64,000 nucleotides of DNA from Glaciecola sp965660815 (lineage in GTDB: Bacteria; Pseudomonadota; Gammaproteobacteria; Enterobacterales; Alteromonadaceae), in assembly GCA_965660815.1 (NCBI GenBank), contig CBFIBG010000021.1:1-64000 (forward strand). The letters are read 5' to 3'. Position numbers and translations under genes: made by a program. Under the pieces are notes generated by a model. That model made no database searches. It was not told the DNA's origin and saw nothing but the letters and a program-made list of their open reading frames with translations. Every line of letters starts with the position of its first letter. The first letter of the stretch is position 1. Below, piece by piece: positions 51,774 through 61,142 of the stretch.

Positions 51774-53108
51774 ATGTACGACCCGTTAATAGACAAGGCT
51801 GTACCCAACCATTTCCAAAAGCCTGATGGGTATTGGGCTAAGGATTTAGCGCCCGCTATCTACCCTACTTTGGATTGCGATATAGAATGTGAAGTGGCTA
51901 TTGTCGGTGGAGGGTTTACAGGCCTTTCAACCGCCTACCATTTGAAAGCCATGTACGATGTGGATTGTGTAGTACTAGAAGCTAATCAACCAGGTTGGGG
52001 AGGCAGTGGTAGGAATGGAGGTTTTGTCTTGCCGGGAAGCGGGCGGTTAAGCGCAAATACAATCCTTGCAAAATTCGGTAATAAAATAAGCACCTCTATG
52101 TTTCAAGAGTTTGAAACCTCGGTGCAGACCGTTAATAGATTTATTGAGCGAGGAATAGATTGCGACAAAATTGAAGGGGGCTATTTAAAACTCGCGCACA
52201 ATTCTAAGGCTCTTAAAAATTTGCATATGCAACCTAACCTAGCCCAGAATATCAGTCCTTTCATTGAATTATCAAAGGAAGAAGTAACCGATAAATATCT
52301 ACGGGATGTCAATCAATATGGTGGGATTTACTATCAAAATGCGTTTTCAATCAATCCGTATATGTTATCTCAAGGACTTGCACAATTAGCGCAAAAAAAA
52401 GGCGCAAAAGTCTACGGCAATAGTCCGGTCATAGATTCTGTTTATCAACAAACGGGGCACGTATTAAGTAGTCTGCATAATAAAATACGTGCAAAGACAG
52501 TTATCATTGCAACCAACGCTTACACCTCAAGGCGATTATTTCCAATATTACAAGATAAACTTTTTCCAGTGATCTCTAGCATTATTGTGACCGAGCCTTT
52601 GACTGCACATCAATTACAAACTCTGGGGATGAAGCGAGGTTTAATGGTCATGGACACAAGAGCTTTAAAATATTATTACCGGCTTTTACCCGATAATAGA
52701 CTTTTGTTTGGTGGCAGAGGAGCGATTGATGGCAAGAATGCGAGCGATCCAAAATACGCACATCATTTGCTGAACGGATTGAAATCGACGTTTACATGTC
52801 TTCATGACATTAAAATAAGTGAATTTCACAGTGGCTGGGTCGCCATCTCGTTAGATAATTATCCTAGAATCTTTCACAATATATCTTCGAATACATTGTA
52901 CAGCGCAGGATATTGTGGAGCTGGTTTAGCCTTCTCAATACAAGCGGGGTTAAGACTTGCTCAACTTTATAAAGAGCCAGATGCATTACCTAATTTGCCT
53001 TTTTACCACTCGCCTCTAAAAAGATTTCCATTAGCAAGTTTTAGACGATTAGCATTAAAAACGTTTTACGCGTATGAAGGTATCAAGCATAAGTTTAATT
53101 CTGGATGA
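51774..53108 (+). CDS. FAD-dependent amine oxidase-like protein (DAO/PuuB type)
   Basis: A 444-residue oxidoreductase of the D-amino-acid-oxidase/glycine oxidase superfamily. The FAD motif VAIVGGGFTGLSTAYHL starts near residue 44, followed by GWGGSGRNGGFVLPG, a segment strongly resembling gamma-glutamylputrescine oxidases, and the C-terminal YSAGYCGAGLAFSIQAG FAD-contact segment. I choose the ATG at 51774, just after the GNAT stop. By context it may oxidise an N-acetylated or gamma-glutamylated amine, but no other puu gene is present and the substrate is not proven. Confidence 0.85.
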   Translation: MYDPLIDKAVPNHFQKPDGYWAKDLAPAIYPTLDCDIECEVAIVGGGFTGLSTAYHLKAMYDVDCVVLEANQPGWGGSGRNGGFVLPGSGRLSANTILAKFGNKISTSMFQEFETSVQTVNRFIERGIDCDKIEGGYLKLAHNSKALKNLHMQPNLAQNISPFIELSKEEVTDKYLRDVNQYGGIYYQNAFSINPYMLSQGLAQLAQKKGAKVYGNSPVIDSVYQQTGHVLSSLHNKIRAKTVIIATNAYTSRRLFPILQDKLFPVISSIIVTEPLTAHQLQTLGMKRGLMVMDTRALKYYYRLLPDNRLLFGGRGAIDGKNASDPKYAHHLLNGLKSTFTCLHDIKISEFHSGWVAISLDNYPRIFHNISSNTLYSAGYCGAGLAFSIQAGLRLAQLYKEPDALPNLPFYHSPLKRFPLASFRRLALKTFYAYEGIKHKFNSG

Positions 53109-53156
53109 CATTGCCTTGTGATGTTACAGTTTTAATTATTTACCAGTGCTTTAATA

Positions 53157-53675
53157 ATGACTGTACAAGAAATAACCCCGCAGCAAGCAGTAGCAATCTT
53201 TCAAAAAGAAAACGCATTATTTATTGATGTCAGGGAGCCATTGGAGCATTACAACCAATATATCCCCGGCTCTAGCTTGCATCCCCTCGGTAGCCTATCA
53301 GCGCAAAAATTACCTGAATCAGACCACTACCTTGTTTATTGCCAAAAAGGCGTCAGAGGTAAAAAAGCCTGTAAAAAGCTACTGCTCGAAAAACCCGACA
53401 TAACCCTATATAACGTGCAAGGTGGCATTGAAGCTTGGCAAAAAGCAGGGCTGATCACTCAAGCTTCAGGTCAAGAAGTATTTCCTATCAAACGGCAAGT
53501 GCAATTATTGCTTGGTTTTTTAATTTTATTTTTCAGCCTTTTGGCTCTGCTGGTATCGAACGTATTTTCATACCTAACATTATTGATAGGCGTCTTTTTG
53601 ATAATAGCCGGTGCTACCAACACAAATGTTTTGACACTAATACTTGCGAAAATGCCATGGAATAAAAGCGGTTAA
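53157..53675 (+). CDS. Membrane-anchored rhodanese-like protein (rhodanese plus DUF2892)
   Basis: Residues 1-100 are a rhodanese domain with FIDVREPLEHYNQYIPGS and the active-site loop YCQKGVRGK (Cys near 61), able to carry persulfide sulfur. Residues about 115-165 form two hydrophobic segments of the DUF2892 type, so the catalytic domain is anchored on the inner membrane, most likely facing the cytoplasm. 172 residues. It is 48 bp after the FAD oxidase and may share its transcript. No strong ribosome-binding site is seen. Confidence 0.9.
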   Translation: MTVQEITPQQAVAIFQKENALFIDVREPLEHYNQYIPGSSLHPLGSLSAQKLPESDHYLVYCQKGVRGKKACKKLLLEKPDITLYNVQGGIEAWQKAGLITQASGQEVFPIKRQVQLLLGFLILFFSLLALLVSNVFSYLTLLIGVFLIIAGATNTNVLTLILAKMPWNKSG

Positions 53676-53810
53676 ATAATACGTTCACTTAACTGACCTG
53701 TTTCAATAATAACACTTCAGATCATTTTCGCTGTTCGGATGTTATAATAGGGGTGGAACCAAGGACAAAATTCTAATTATAATTGGCTAATAACTCTTAA
53801 GGAGACGTAC

Positions 53811-55016
53811 ATGCCTCAAATACGCCTTATTGTTTTCTCATTTGTCGGCGCTTTTACAATATTAGGTTGCCAAAGTCTTCCCAAAGAAACCGCAAAACAA
53901 GCTGCCAATCGTATCGTACAAGAAAACATGATTGTTGATGGTCACATTGACGTACCCTATCGAGTAGAGAAAAAATGGGTGGATGTAACAAAGGCTACAA
54001 CGGGAGGAGACTTTGACTATCCAAGAGCGATTCAAGGCGGTTTAGACGCGCCCTTCATGTCTATCTATGTACCTGCAAGTTTAGATAACTCTGATGCCTC
54101 AACTAAACTTGCACATCGTTTGATTGATTCTGTCGAAGCCATTGTGGGCAGAGCGCCAGACAAATTTGCGCTTGCTTATTCGGTCGCTGACGTTAAAAAC
54201 AATTTTGCTAAAGGACTTATTTCACTTCCGATGGGCATGGAGAATGGCTCGCCAGTGCAAGGCTCTTTAGAAACTCTTGAAACGTTTTACGATAGAGGTA
54301 TACGCTACATTACGCTTGCGCACTCTCAATCAAATCATATAAGTGATTCGTCTTATGATTTAAGAAGGCAATGGAAAGGCTTAAGTCCATTTGGTGTTAA
54401 AATGGTGCAACGCATGAACGAACTGGGCATTATTGTTGACATCTCCCATGTTTCTGATGACGCATTTTATCAAACTTTAGAAGTGTCAAAAGCGCCTGTG
54501 ATAGCCTCACATTCATCTTTACGTCGTTTTACTCCTGGATTTGAACGTAACATGACAGATGATATGGTCATCAAATTAGCAGAAAATGGCGGCGTAATTA
54601 TGATTAATTTTGGTTCAGGTTTCATAAGCCCTGCCGCTCGCTATTGGAGAGACAACAGAGGCAAAGAGCGCCAAAAATTAATTGATAGTTACGGCGCCGA
54701 TTCAGAACAAGTCGCTTTATTTAATGCCCGTTATGCAGAGGAAAACCCATATCCGTTTGCCACGCTTGAAGACGTATTAGATCACATTGATTATGTTCGT
54801 GACCTTGTCGGCATTGATTACATCGGCATAGGCTCTGATTATGATGGTGTAGGTGATTCACTTCCCATTAATTTGAAAGATGTTGCCAGTTTCCCCAATC
54901 TCGTACAAGGGCTTATTGAGAGAGGATATTCAGAGTCCGACATTAAAAAAATATTAAATGAAAATGTTTTAAGAGTGTGGCAAGAGGTTGAGAACGTAGC
55001 AAATAAGATGCCTTAA
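53811..55016 (+). CDS. Membrane dipeptidase (peptidase M19), lipoprotein
   Basis: Zinc dipeptidase of the renal dipeptidase family, 401 residues. The N-terminus ends in the lipobox ILGC (Cys20), predicting a lipid-anchored periplasmic enzyme. Zinc-site segments: VDGHIDVP (HxD), GMENGSP (bridging Glu), VDISHVSD, ASHSSLR and GIGSDYDGVG. Members hydrolyse many L-D and L-L dipeptides. AAGGAGA lies 7-8 nt before the ATG. It is a single gene that converges on recD. Confidence 0.94.
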   Translation: MPQIRLIVFSFVGAFTILGCQSLPKETAKQAANRIVQENMIVDGHIDVPYRVEKKWVDVTKATTGGDFDYPRAIQGGLDAPFMSIYVPASLDNSDASTKLAHRLIDSVEAIVGRAPDKFALAYSVADVKNNFAKGLISLPMGMENGSPVQGSLETLETFYDRGIRYITLAHSQSNHISDSSYDLRRQWKGLSPFGVKMVQRMNELGIIVDISHVSDDAFYQTLEVSKAPVIASHSSLRRFTPGFERNMTDDMVIKLAENGGVIMINFGSGFISPAARYWRDNRGKERQKLIDSYGADSEQVALFNARYAEENPYPFATLEDVLDHIDYVRDLVGIDYIGIGSDYDGVGDSLPINLKDVASFPNLVQGLIERGYSESDIKKILNENVLRVWQEVENVANKMP

Positions 55017-55128
55017 ACAATAATTAACCGACTCTCAGTTTGAATTAACCGGTCTAAGAGTGACTAGCAAGAGACCATGTCGGTATAAGTACCAAACGAC
55101 TTTGTCGCAGTCTAATGCTTAAAGACAT

Positions 55129-57123
55129 TTAATTGGTTAATAACCCTAGTACGGTATTTCTTTTATTGGTCAGTTCGATACTCGCTCGAAGCGTTTGTTC
55201 ACGAGCGAGTATTTTTATATCTGCCTTGGCTCGGGTAATGCCGGTGTATAGTAGCTCTCGAGTGCATCCCTGAGTCAGGTCATAAGGCAAAACCAACAAT
55301 ACTCTATCAAATTCGCTCCCTTGCGTTTTATGGATTGTTAATGCAAAAGCGGTCTCAATTTTAGGTAATCTGTTCACGCTTAATTTGAGTTGACTTGATT
55401 GAACGTCTTTTTTGTCCAGATTATCACGCTCAATATGCGCGATTAATTGGCTTTCATCGTTATCGTCTTTCCAGATAACGCCAAAATCTCCGTTACTCAA
55501 ACCTGTCGAAGGATCGTTTTCGGTGATAATTATCGGTTGCCCATGGAAAAACTCTGCATTTGTATTTTTTCCTTGGTCGGCTAAAACTCTTTGAGCAAAC
55601 CAATTATTGATAGCTTCCACTCCATGCAACCCTTTTCGTATTGGGCACAAGACTCTAAAGCTCGCAAATAAATCAAAAAGGTCGTGTACTGACACTGCAT
55701 GTTTTAATACCCTCAAATATTCGTCAGCAAAATGTTTAAGACTTTTACTTTGAAGCATTAAATAGTCATTTAACTCTATATGATCTGACAACAGTCCTTT
55801 ATCAGAAACGAGTCTTACAACCTCATCCACTCGCTTTTCAATCACTCCATTTGCTATGTCGTTAATGTTTTGTATAGAGCGGTGATTGTCTGCCAAAGTT
55901 ACAATATGATCGAATTGCGTATTTCCCTCTACAGTCGCATGTGTACCTGTTAACTCAGCAATAAAGCTGGACATTTCAATTGACTTTACATCTTTACTGT
56001 TCGCAACAAGATCATGCAACACATTCCCGGGCTCCACAGATGGCAATTGTTGTGCATCTCCAACTAAAATGAGTCTACAGTCTGACTTACACGCATTTAA
56101 TACCTTTGCAAATAGAGCGCTATCTACCATCGAAAACTCGTCTATCACCAACAGATCACATGGCATAGGATTGGACTGATTTCTACGAACCGCCGCACTG
56201 CCTTTTTCCGTGCCAATTAAACTATGAATTGTATGGGCCTTGTTTGGTAATTTGCTGCAAATGTTCGCTAACTGTTCACTTAGCCCTACTCTTTCTAACG
56301 TTTGTTTCAAACTCTCACTTAGTCGATGCGCGGCTTTTCCTGTGGGTGCAGCCAATGAAATCTGCATAGCAGGATGCATAAATTTTAGCATGATTAATAT
56401 TCTAGCCACTGTGTAAGTTTTGCCAGTGCCCGGCCCACCATTTAAAATCAGAAATTGCTGCGCCATAGCACAGGCAACGGCTTGTGCTTGTTTGCTCTTT
56501 CTAACCGGCTTATCGAACAATTGACGAAACACATCCCTATGCTTTGCTTCTATTTTGAACATGAGTGTGTTTGTGATGGTGTGTACTTTCTCGAAAATAA
56601 ATCGCTCATAATCAAAGTAACGTTTTATAACCAAAAAATGTTCGTGTAAAACATATGGAGGTGAAATATTTTGAGTATTAAACCAAGCTTTTAACAACGA
56701 AGTAATAATGTCGACGTCAGGTAGCACAACTCCTGTCTCTTCTGTAGTATTAGCACCGTTCTCTAATACGTCGTGTGTAATGTCTTGCAATGAGTCTTGT
56801 GCGTTGTCTGGTATTGTTTTGAGCGTTTCGTTTAATTGTTCAAATTCGGTTAACATATGCTCTGGATCATGCAGAGGTTCAACGTCTGAAAAAATACGCT
56901 TACCAGCGATGTGATGTAAATTTAAGCCGGTATGCCCCTTTAACAGTGATCCATGCAATTTAAGCAAAATAGTAAATAAGACCCTATAAGCATCGTAACT
57001 TGATAGTCCAACGCATTCATTAGGTACGGGATAATACTGTAGAACTTTCCCCACCAGAGCAGCGTCGTTGATATTTGCGCCGGATAAGTCTTGGAAAACG
57101 GAACGCCAATATACTTGCTTCAT
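55129..57123 (-). CDS. recD: Exodeoxyribonuclease V, RecD subunit
   Basis: 5'-3' helicase subunit of RecBCD, which unwinds and degrades double-stranded ends and loads RecA after Chi recognition. The 664 residues include Walker A LNGGPGTGKT (about 230-239), LVIDEFSMVD, GDAQQLPSVEPG, TIHKTQGSEFDRV and LLYTGITRAK. The ATG overlaps the recB stop as ATGA, so translation is coupled. Last gene of recC-recB-recD. An N-terminal segment of about 150 residues contacts RecC in known structures. Confidence 0.96.
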   Translation of the reverse strand: MKQVYWRSVFQDLSGANINDAALVGKVLQYYPVPNECVGLSSYDAYRVLFTILLKLHGSLLKGHTGLNLHHIAGKRIFSDVEPLHDPEHMLTEFEQLNETLKTIPDNAQDSLQDITHDVLENGANTTEETGVVLPDVDIITSLLKAWFNTQNISPPYVLHEHFLVIKRYFDYERFIFEKVHTITNTLMFKIEAKHRDVFRQLFDKPVRKSKQAQAVACAMAQQFLILNGGPGTGKTYTVARILIMLKFMHPAMQISLAAPTGKAAHRLSESLKQTLERVGLSEQLANICSKLPNKAHTIHSLIGTEKGSAAVRRNQSNPMPCDLLVIDEFSMVDSALFAKVLNACKSDCRLILVGDAQQLPSVEPGNVLHDLVANSKDVKSIEMSSFIAELTGTHATVEGNTQFDHIVTLADNHRSIQNINDIANGVIEKRVDEVVRLVSDKGLLSDHIELNDYLMLQSKSLKHFADEYLRVLKHAVSVHDLFDLFASFRVLCPIRKGLHGVEAINNWFAQRVLADQGKNTNAEFFHGQPIIITENDPSTGLSNGDFGVIWKDDNDESQLIAHIERDNLDKKDVQSSQLKLSVNRLPKIETAFALTIHKTQGSEFDRVLLVLPYDLTQGCTRELLYTGITRAKADIKILAREQTLRASIELTNKRNTVLGLLTN

Positions 57124-60100
57124 ATTTCTGCCTCGTGCAGCCTTATACCCAATATTTCATCGAGTAAGTCCCATGTCGCATCACTGATACTTGTCGAAAA
57201 AATCCCGCTGCCTGGAGGGAATGAATCAGACATACCTCTTAGGAAAAAATAATAAACACCACCAAAATGGGTCTCTCGGTTATAGTCCGGCACTCTTTGA
57301 GCAAGGTAGCGATCAAGTGCCCAAGAATAAATCAGGTATTGCAAGTCGTACAAATGACTTTGTATTGCTGTTTTCAAAGATGAGCCAAGGTAATCACTCG
57401 GCTTATTGCCCAGATAATTCGATTTGTAGTCTGCAACGTAATACTTACCATCAAATTCAAATAGTAAATCAATGAAACCATGCATCATGCCCGTTAGCGA
57501 GCCGATGGCTAGTTCTGAGACTAAATCGTTTACTTGGTCAAGGGATACCAGGTCATTCGTAGTTTGTTGCACAAACCCTTGTGATTGACGATGAGTATTT
57601 ATTAATTTGTTCAACTGATGAGAATGACAGTCTCTTATAGGAAAATAAAACTCAGGCTCCTTAAGTACACGAGACTGATTTAATGTTGAAAGTTGGAACA
57701 CAGTGGGTTGGTGCATGTTTGGTATGGGAGTCGATAAAACATCGTTTAACCATATTTCAAGCTCCTTTAAGTCGCATTCGCGTTCAGAATGCTCATAAAA
57801 ACGAATATGAGGATTGTCATGTTCGATTTTAAATGACTGAGTAAATTCATGATCTTCTAATAGATTGTGAAGTAAAGTACCTGTGTCTGCGCTTTTTTCC
57901 ATGGTAAACCTATATTCACTGAGCATGGAGACTGATGCATCTTGTTCTGGCAGAGTGACATCTTCATCTCGCTCCTTTTTGGTCATGTCAACAAATCGAG
58001 GTTTTTCATTATGCGTATTTTGTTTCGCAATATAAGAGAAAGACGCCAGTTGCCAACGCTGGGAACTGTTGCCATTAAAGACACTGGTTTGAACGCCTAC
58101 TGACTGATAAATGGTTTGATTAGCACTAACCTGTATGTCGTTATTAAATGGGTTGATTGAAAACAGTTCAGGCTCTTTATTTGCCATTGACTCGATAGTT
58201 TCAGGCGGTAATTCTTGGTCTATCGCCTGACTTTCAATGACTCGTGCTAAAGGCGTCTTAGCCAAGCTAGTTGGTTTTCCCACTCCCAAGTAACATTTGT
58301 ATATTGCTCTTGTTATACCCACATAGAGAAGCCGCATTTCTTCTTCGGTGCTTTGTTGCTCTGCTAGCGCCTCAATGTCAGCTGTCGCTCCAACGCTGAT
58401 TACATTGGATTTTCTATTTTTATCATAATATTTATATAATTGCTGAGTTCGCGATGGTTTTGCAAAACCTGCATACGGAATAAATACAATGGGGTATTCC
58501 AACCCTTTTGAACCATGCAATGTGACTAATTTAACCAACGCATCATCTGATTCAAGGCGTTGTTCATTTTCCGTCTCTTGCTGATTTTCCGTATCTACGC
58601 CAGTATTTGGCAACTGTTTTTTGAGCCATGTCAGTAACTGGTAAGCATGTTCACTCACTTTGCTTTGTTCATTCAATAACTCAGCTATATGATTATAATT
58701 GGTGAGAATGCGCTCTTTGCTAGCATTCGATCTAGTTGTATTAAATTGCGATTTTAACAGTTGCGTCAGCATGACCAACACGCCGTCTTTTAGCCAGGTT
58801 TGCTTTAAAGTAGCGAACTGCTGTTTGAATTGATCAAACATGGCAATATCTGATTGCATCCTTAATAAATCATGAACATTTAACCCAAATAACTCGCTAC
58901 TTAGCGCACGCATAAACTTTCTATTGTCGTTTGAATGCAAAATCCCGTCTAACGCATAAAACGTTGAATTGGCTTCTTCACTTTGGAACACATTAGATTT
59001 TTCACTTAAAAATACGTTAGGAATGTTACATTCATCCAACACTTGTTTGATGGTGCCAGCCTCGCTTTTGCCCGGTATTAATACTGCTATGTCTTTTGGT
59101 TGCACTGAAGAACCATTAATTGTGGCCTCATGAGTTAAGCGAATAATTTCATTGGCAACTGCGTAAGCTTGTGGCTCTTTAAACTGAGCATTACCGCGAC
59201 TGGTTGGCCACGTATCCGTATTTATTTGAAAACAGATGGAGCCGTTAACCGTATCATTAAACGGAGAAATATCGACGCCTTCACCTTTGTTAATCCAAGG
59301 ATAATCTATCAACGAACCGAAAGCTGACTGCGAATCAGCGCGATTGGAACAGCTAGCTTGGTCTTCATTTTCACTTGGCGAGGACTGGCAGGTTTCGCTT
59401 GAGGTAGTGGCGCTCTCTTGCAGTTGATTTTTTATCTCGTCTAATGAATACTGGTTCACGCTTTTGCCAGAAAACAATACGTTATAGGCGTCTATCATCG
59501 ACTCAGAAGAGCGGAAATTGGATTGCATCGACCATATAAAATCAGCGTCTACTCGTGCATTTATGTAGGTATTGATATCGCTGCCTCTAAACGCATAAAT
59601 AGCCTGTTTAGGATCGCCTATCATCAATAATAAATTCTTCCCTTGAGACGGATAACACCTTGAAAATATACTGTATTGGAGGTTATCGGTGTCTTGAAAC
59701 TCATCTATCAAAGCAAATGGAAAGGATTCTTGAATATATTTGATCACATTGTCATTACCCGACTTTATGGCGTCCGATAACTCTATTATCGTATCGTTAT
59801 GATCAATCACTTCGCGCCTTTGTTTTGCCATAGTGGCGTCAGCTTTAATGTTTTTAATGCAATCAACCATTAGTTGGAAATACTTGCCCCGTAATGTTAA
59901 GCGCACATCTTCTAACTGCTTTTTTTCTCTGCTGCCCAGTGATTTTAACTCTTTATTTAGTTGTTCAATTCCTTTAAGGATATTTTTCGTGGCAGAGTAA
60001 AGTGGCTTAACGTCGTTTGGATCGGTAAAACAGAACGCTAATTTCTTTTGTTGAAATATCGCATTTAATGCTGACTTTGCAGGGGCTTTCAGTGACGATT

Positions 60101-61142
60101 CGCGTTTAAAAAATTCAACAGCAAGAGTCAAATCTCTTTGTTGTTTTTCTGCAGTATTAGCATTTGAGTGCTCCTCTATGCCTTGTCGATAGCGGGTTTC
60201 ATTCTTAACTATGAAATCGTTAAACTGTTCGATAGAGGTCTGATATTGTTCAAAGAACAGATCTATCTCACATTTTTTTAACGCCGAAAACTGTTCGTTT
60301 AAATCGGACAGACTTGCGACACTATAATCCGTATCATCTTCATTACTGTGTTCAGCTACTCTTATGGCGCATTCCACATCATCCGTACCTTCAAAGGCAA
60401 GATAAAAATAATGATAAAACTCATTAGGCGATTTAATCTTCAGAAACTCAAGCGCACTTAATACGTCGCTGTTGTTCGCATTTCTTCTAAAGAAATCTTG
60501 TATAGCTTGTATATAATAGGGTTCTGATTGATTGATTAAATCGAACGAAAAGCTTTTCTGCCGCATAAACGCAGATTGCTTTAATACTCGTTGACAAAAA
60601 CTGTGGATAGTAAAAATTGAAGCTTCATCAAGCGAAAGAGATGCCGCCTTTAAGAGTAATTTGGCACGCTGCTGTTGTAGCCGAAACATTGATTTAGCGT
60701 CGTTAGATTCAGACGGCTCATTAACTTGGGGGGAATCTGGCGTTAGATTTGAAGGTTCTGTCGTCTCAAGCTTTATGTTAGCAATAAACTTATTGAACAG
60801 GGTTTCAATTTTTTCTGGAGTCTTTTCAAGGTAATGCAAAAGCTGGTTTATTTCTTTGGCAATTCGACCTTTTAATTCTTGAGTAGCGGCCTTAGTAAAG
60901 GTCACAATTAAGATTTTTTTTAGCTCAACTTGCTGTTCCAGTAATAAGCGGATCACAATCCGAGTAATGTTGTAAGTTTTTCCAGTGCCTGCGCTGGCCT
61001 CTATAATATGCCTGCCTGAAAGATGCATATCAGCTACGTTTAATGGCTGTATTGCAAGTGCCGACGTTGGATCAGTCGCAAGATTGTCGATGCAGTTGTT
61101 AGTCTCTTGCTCTAACGAGCTATTTGAGTCGTTTATTGTCAT
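57120..61142 (-). CDS. recB: Exodeoxyribonuclease V, RecB subunit
   Basis: 3'-5' helicase plus nuclease subunit of RecBCD. From the ATG at 61142 (overlapping the recC stop as ATGA, GGAG upstream) the product has 1340 residues, about 160 more than E. coli RecB. Helicase motifs: IEASAGTGKTYNITRI near the N-terminus, FPFALIDEFQDTDNLQYSIF, LLYVGITRA. The C-terminal nuclease core is GFIDLLFEFDGKYYVADYKSN with the Asp-Asp-Lys triad. The extra length comes from acidic, Ser/Glu-rich inserts near residues 110-135 and around 590-620, which look like surface loops. A second reading with an upstream TTG is unlikely. Confidence 0.97.
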   Translation of the reverse strand: MTINDSNSSLEQETNNCIDNLATDPTSALAIQPLNVADMHLSGRHIIEASAGTGKTYNITRIVIRLLLEQQVELKKILIVTFTKAATQELKGRIAKEINQLLHYLEKTPEKIETLFNKFIANIKLETTEPSNLTPDSPQVNEPSESNDAKSMFRLQQQRAKLLLKAASLSLDEASIFTIHSFCQRVLKQSAFMRQKSFSFDLINQSEPYYIQAIQDFFRRNANNSDVLSALEFLKIKSPNEFYHYFYLAFEGTDDVECAIRVAEHSNEDDTDYSVASLSDLNEQFSALKKCEIDLFFEQYQTSIEQFNDFIVKNETRYRQGIEEHSNANTAEKQQRDLTLAVEFFKRESSLKAPAKSALNAIFQQKKLAFCFTDPNDVKPLYSATKNILKGIEQLNKELKSLGSREKKQLEDVRLTLRGKYFQLMVDCIKNIKADATMAKQRREVIDHNDTIIELSDAIKSGNDNVIKYIQESFPFALIDEFQDTDNLQYSIFSRCYPSQGKNLLLMIGDPKQAIYAFRGSDINTYINARVDADFIWSMQSNFRSSESMIDAYNVLFSGKSVNQYSLDEIKNQLQESATTSSETCQSSPSENEDQASCSNRADSQSAFGSLIDYPWINKGEGVDISPFNDTVNGSICFQINTDTWPTSRGNAQFKEPQAYAVANEIIRLTHEATINGSSVQPKDIAVLIPGKSEAGTIKQVLDECNIPNVFLSEKSNVFQSEEANSTFYALDGILHSNDNRKFMRALSSELFGLNVHDLLRMQSDIAMFDQFKQQFATLKQTWLKDGVLVMLTQLLKSQFNTTRSNASKERILTNYNHIAELLNEQSKVSEHAYQLLTWLKKQLPNTGVDTENQQETENEQRLESDDALVKLVTLHGSKGLEYPIVFIPYAGFAKPSRTQQLYKYYDKNRKSNVISVGATADIEALAEQQSTEEEMRLLYVGITRAIYKCYLGVGKPTSLAKTPLARVIESQAIDQELPPETIESMANKEPELFSINPFNNDIQVSANQTIYQSVGVQTSVFNGNSSQRWQLASFSYIAKQNTHNEKPRFVDMTKKERDEDVTLPEQDASVSMLSEYRFTMEKSADTGTLLHNLLEDHEFTQSFKIEHDNPHIRFYEHSERECDLKELEIWLNDVLSTPIPNMHQPTVFQLSTLNQSRVLKEPEFYFPIRDCHSHQLNKLINTHRQSQGFVQQTTNDLVSLDQVNDLVSELAIGSLTGMMHGFIDLLFEFDGKYYVADYKSNYLGNKPSDYLGSSLKTAIQSHLYDLQYLIYSWALDRYLAQRVPDYNRETHFGGVYYFFLRGMSDSFPPGSGIFSTSISDATWDLLDEILGIRLHEAEI

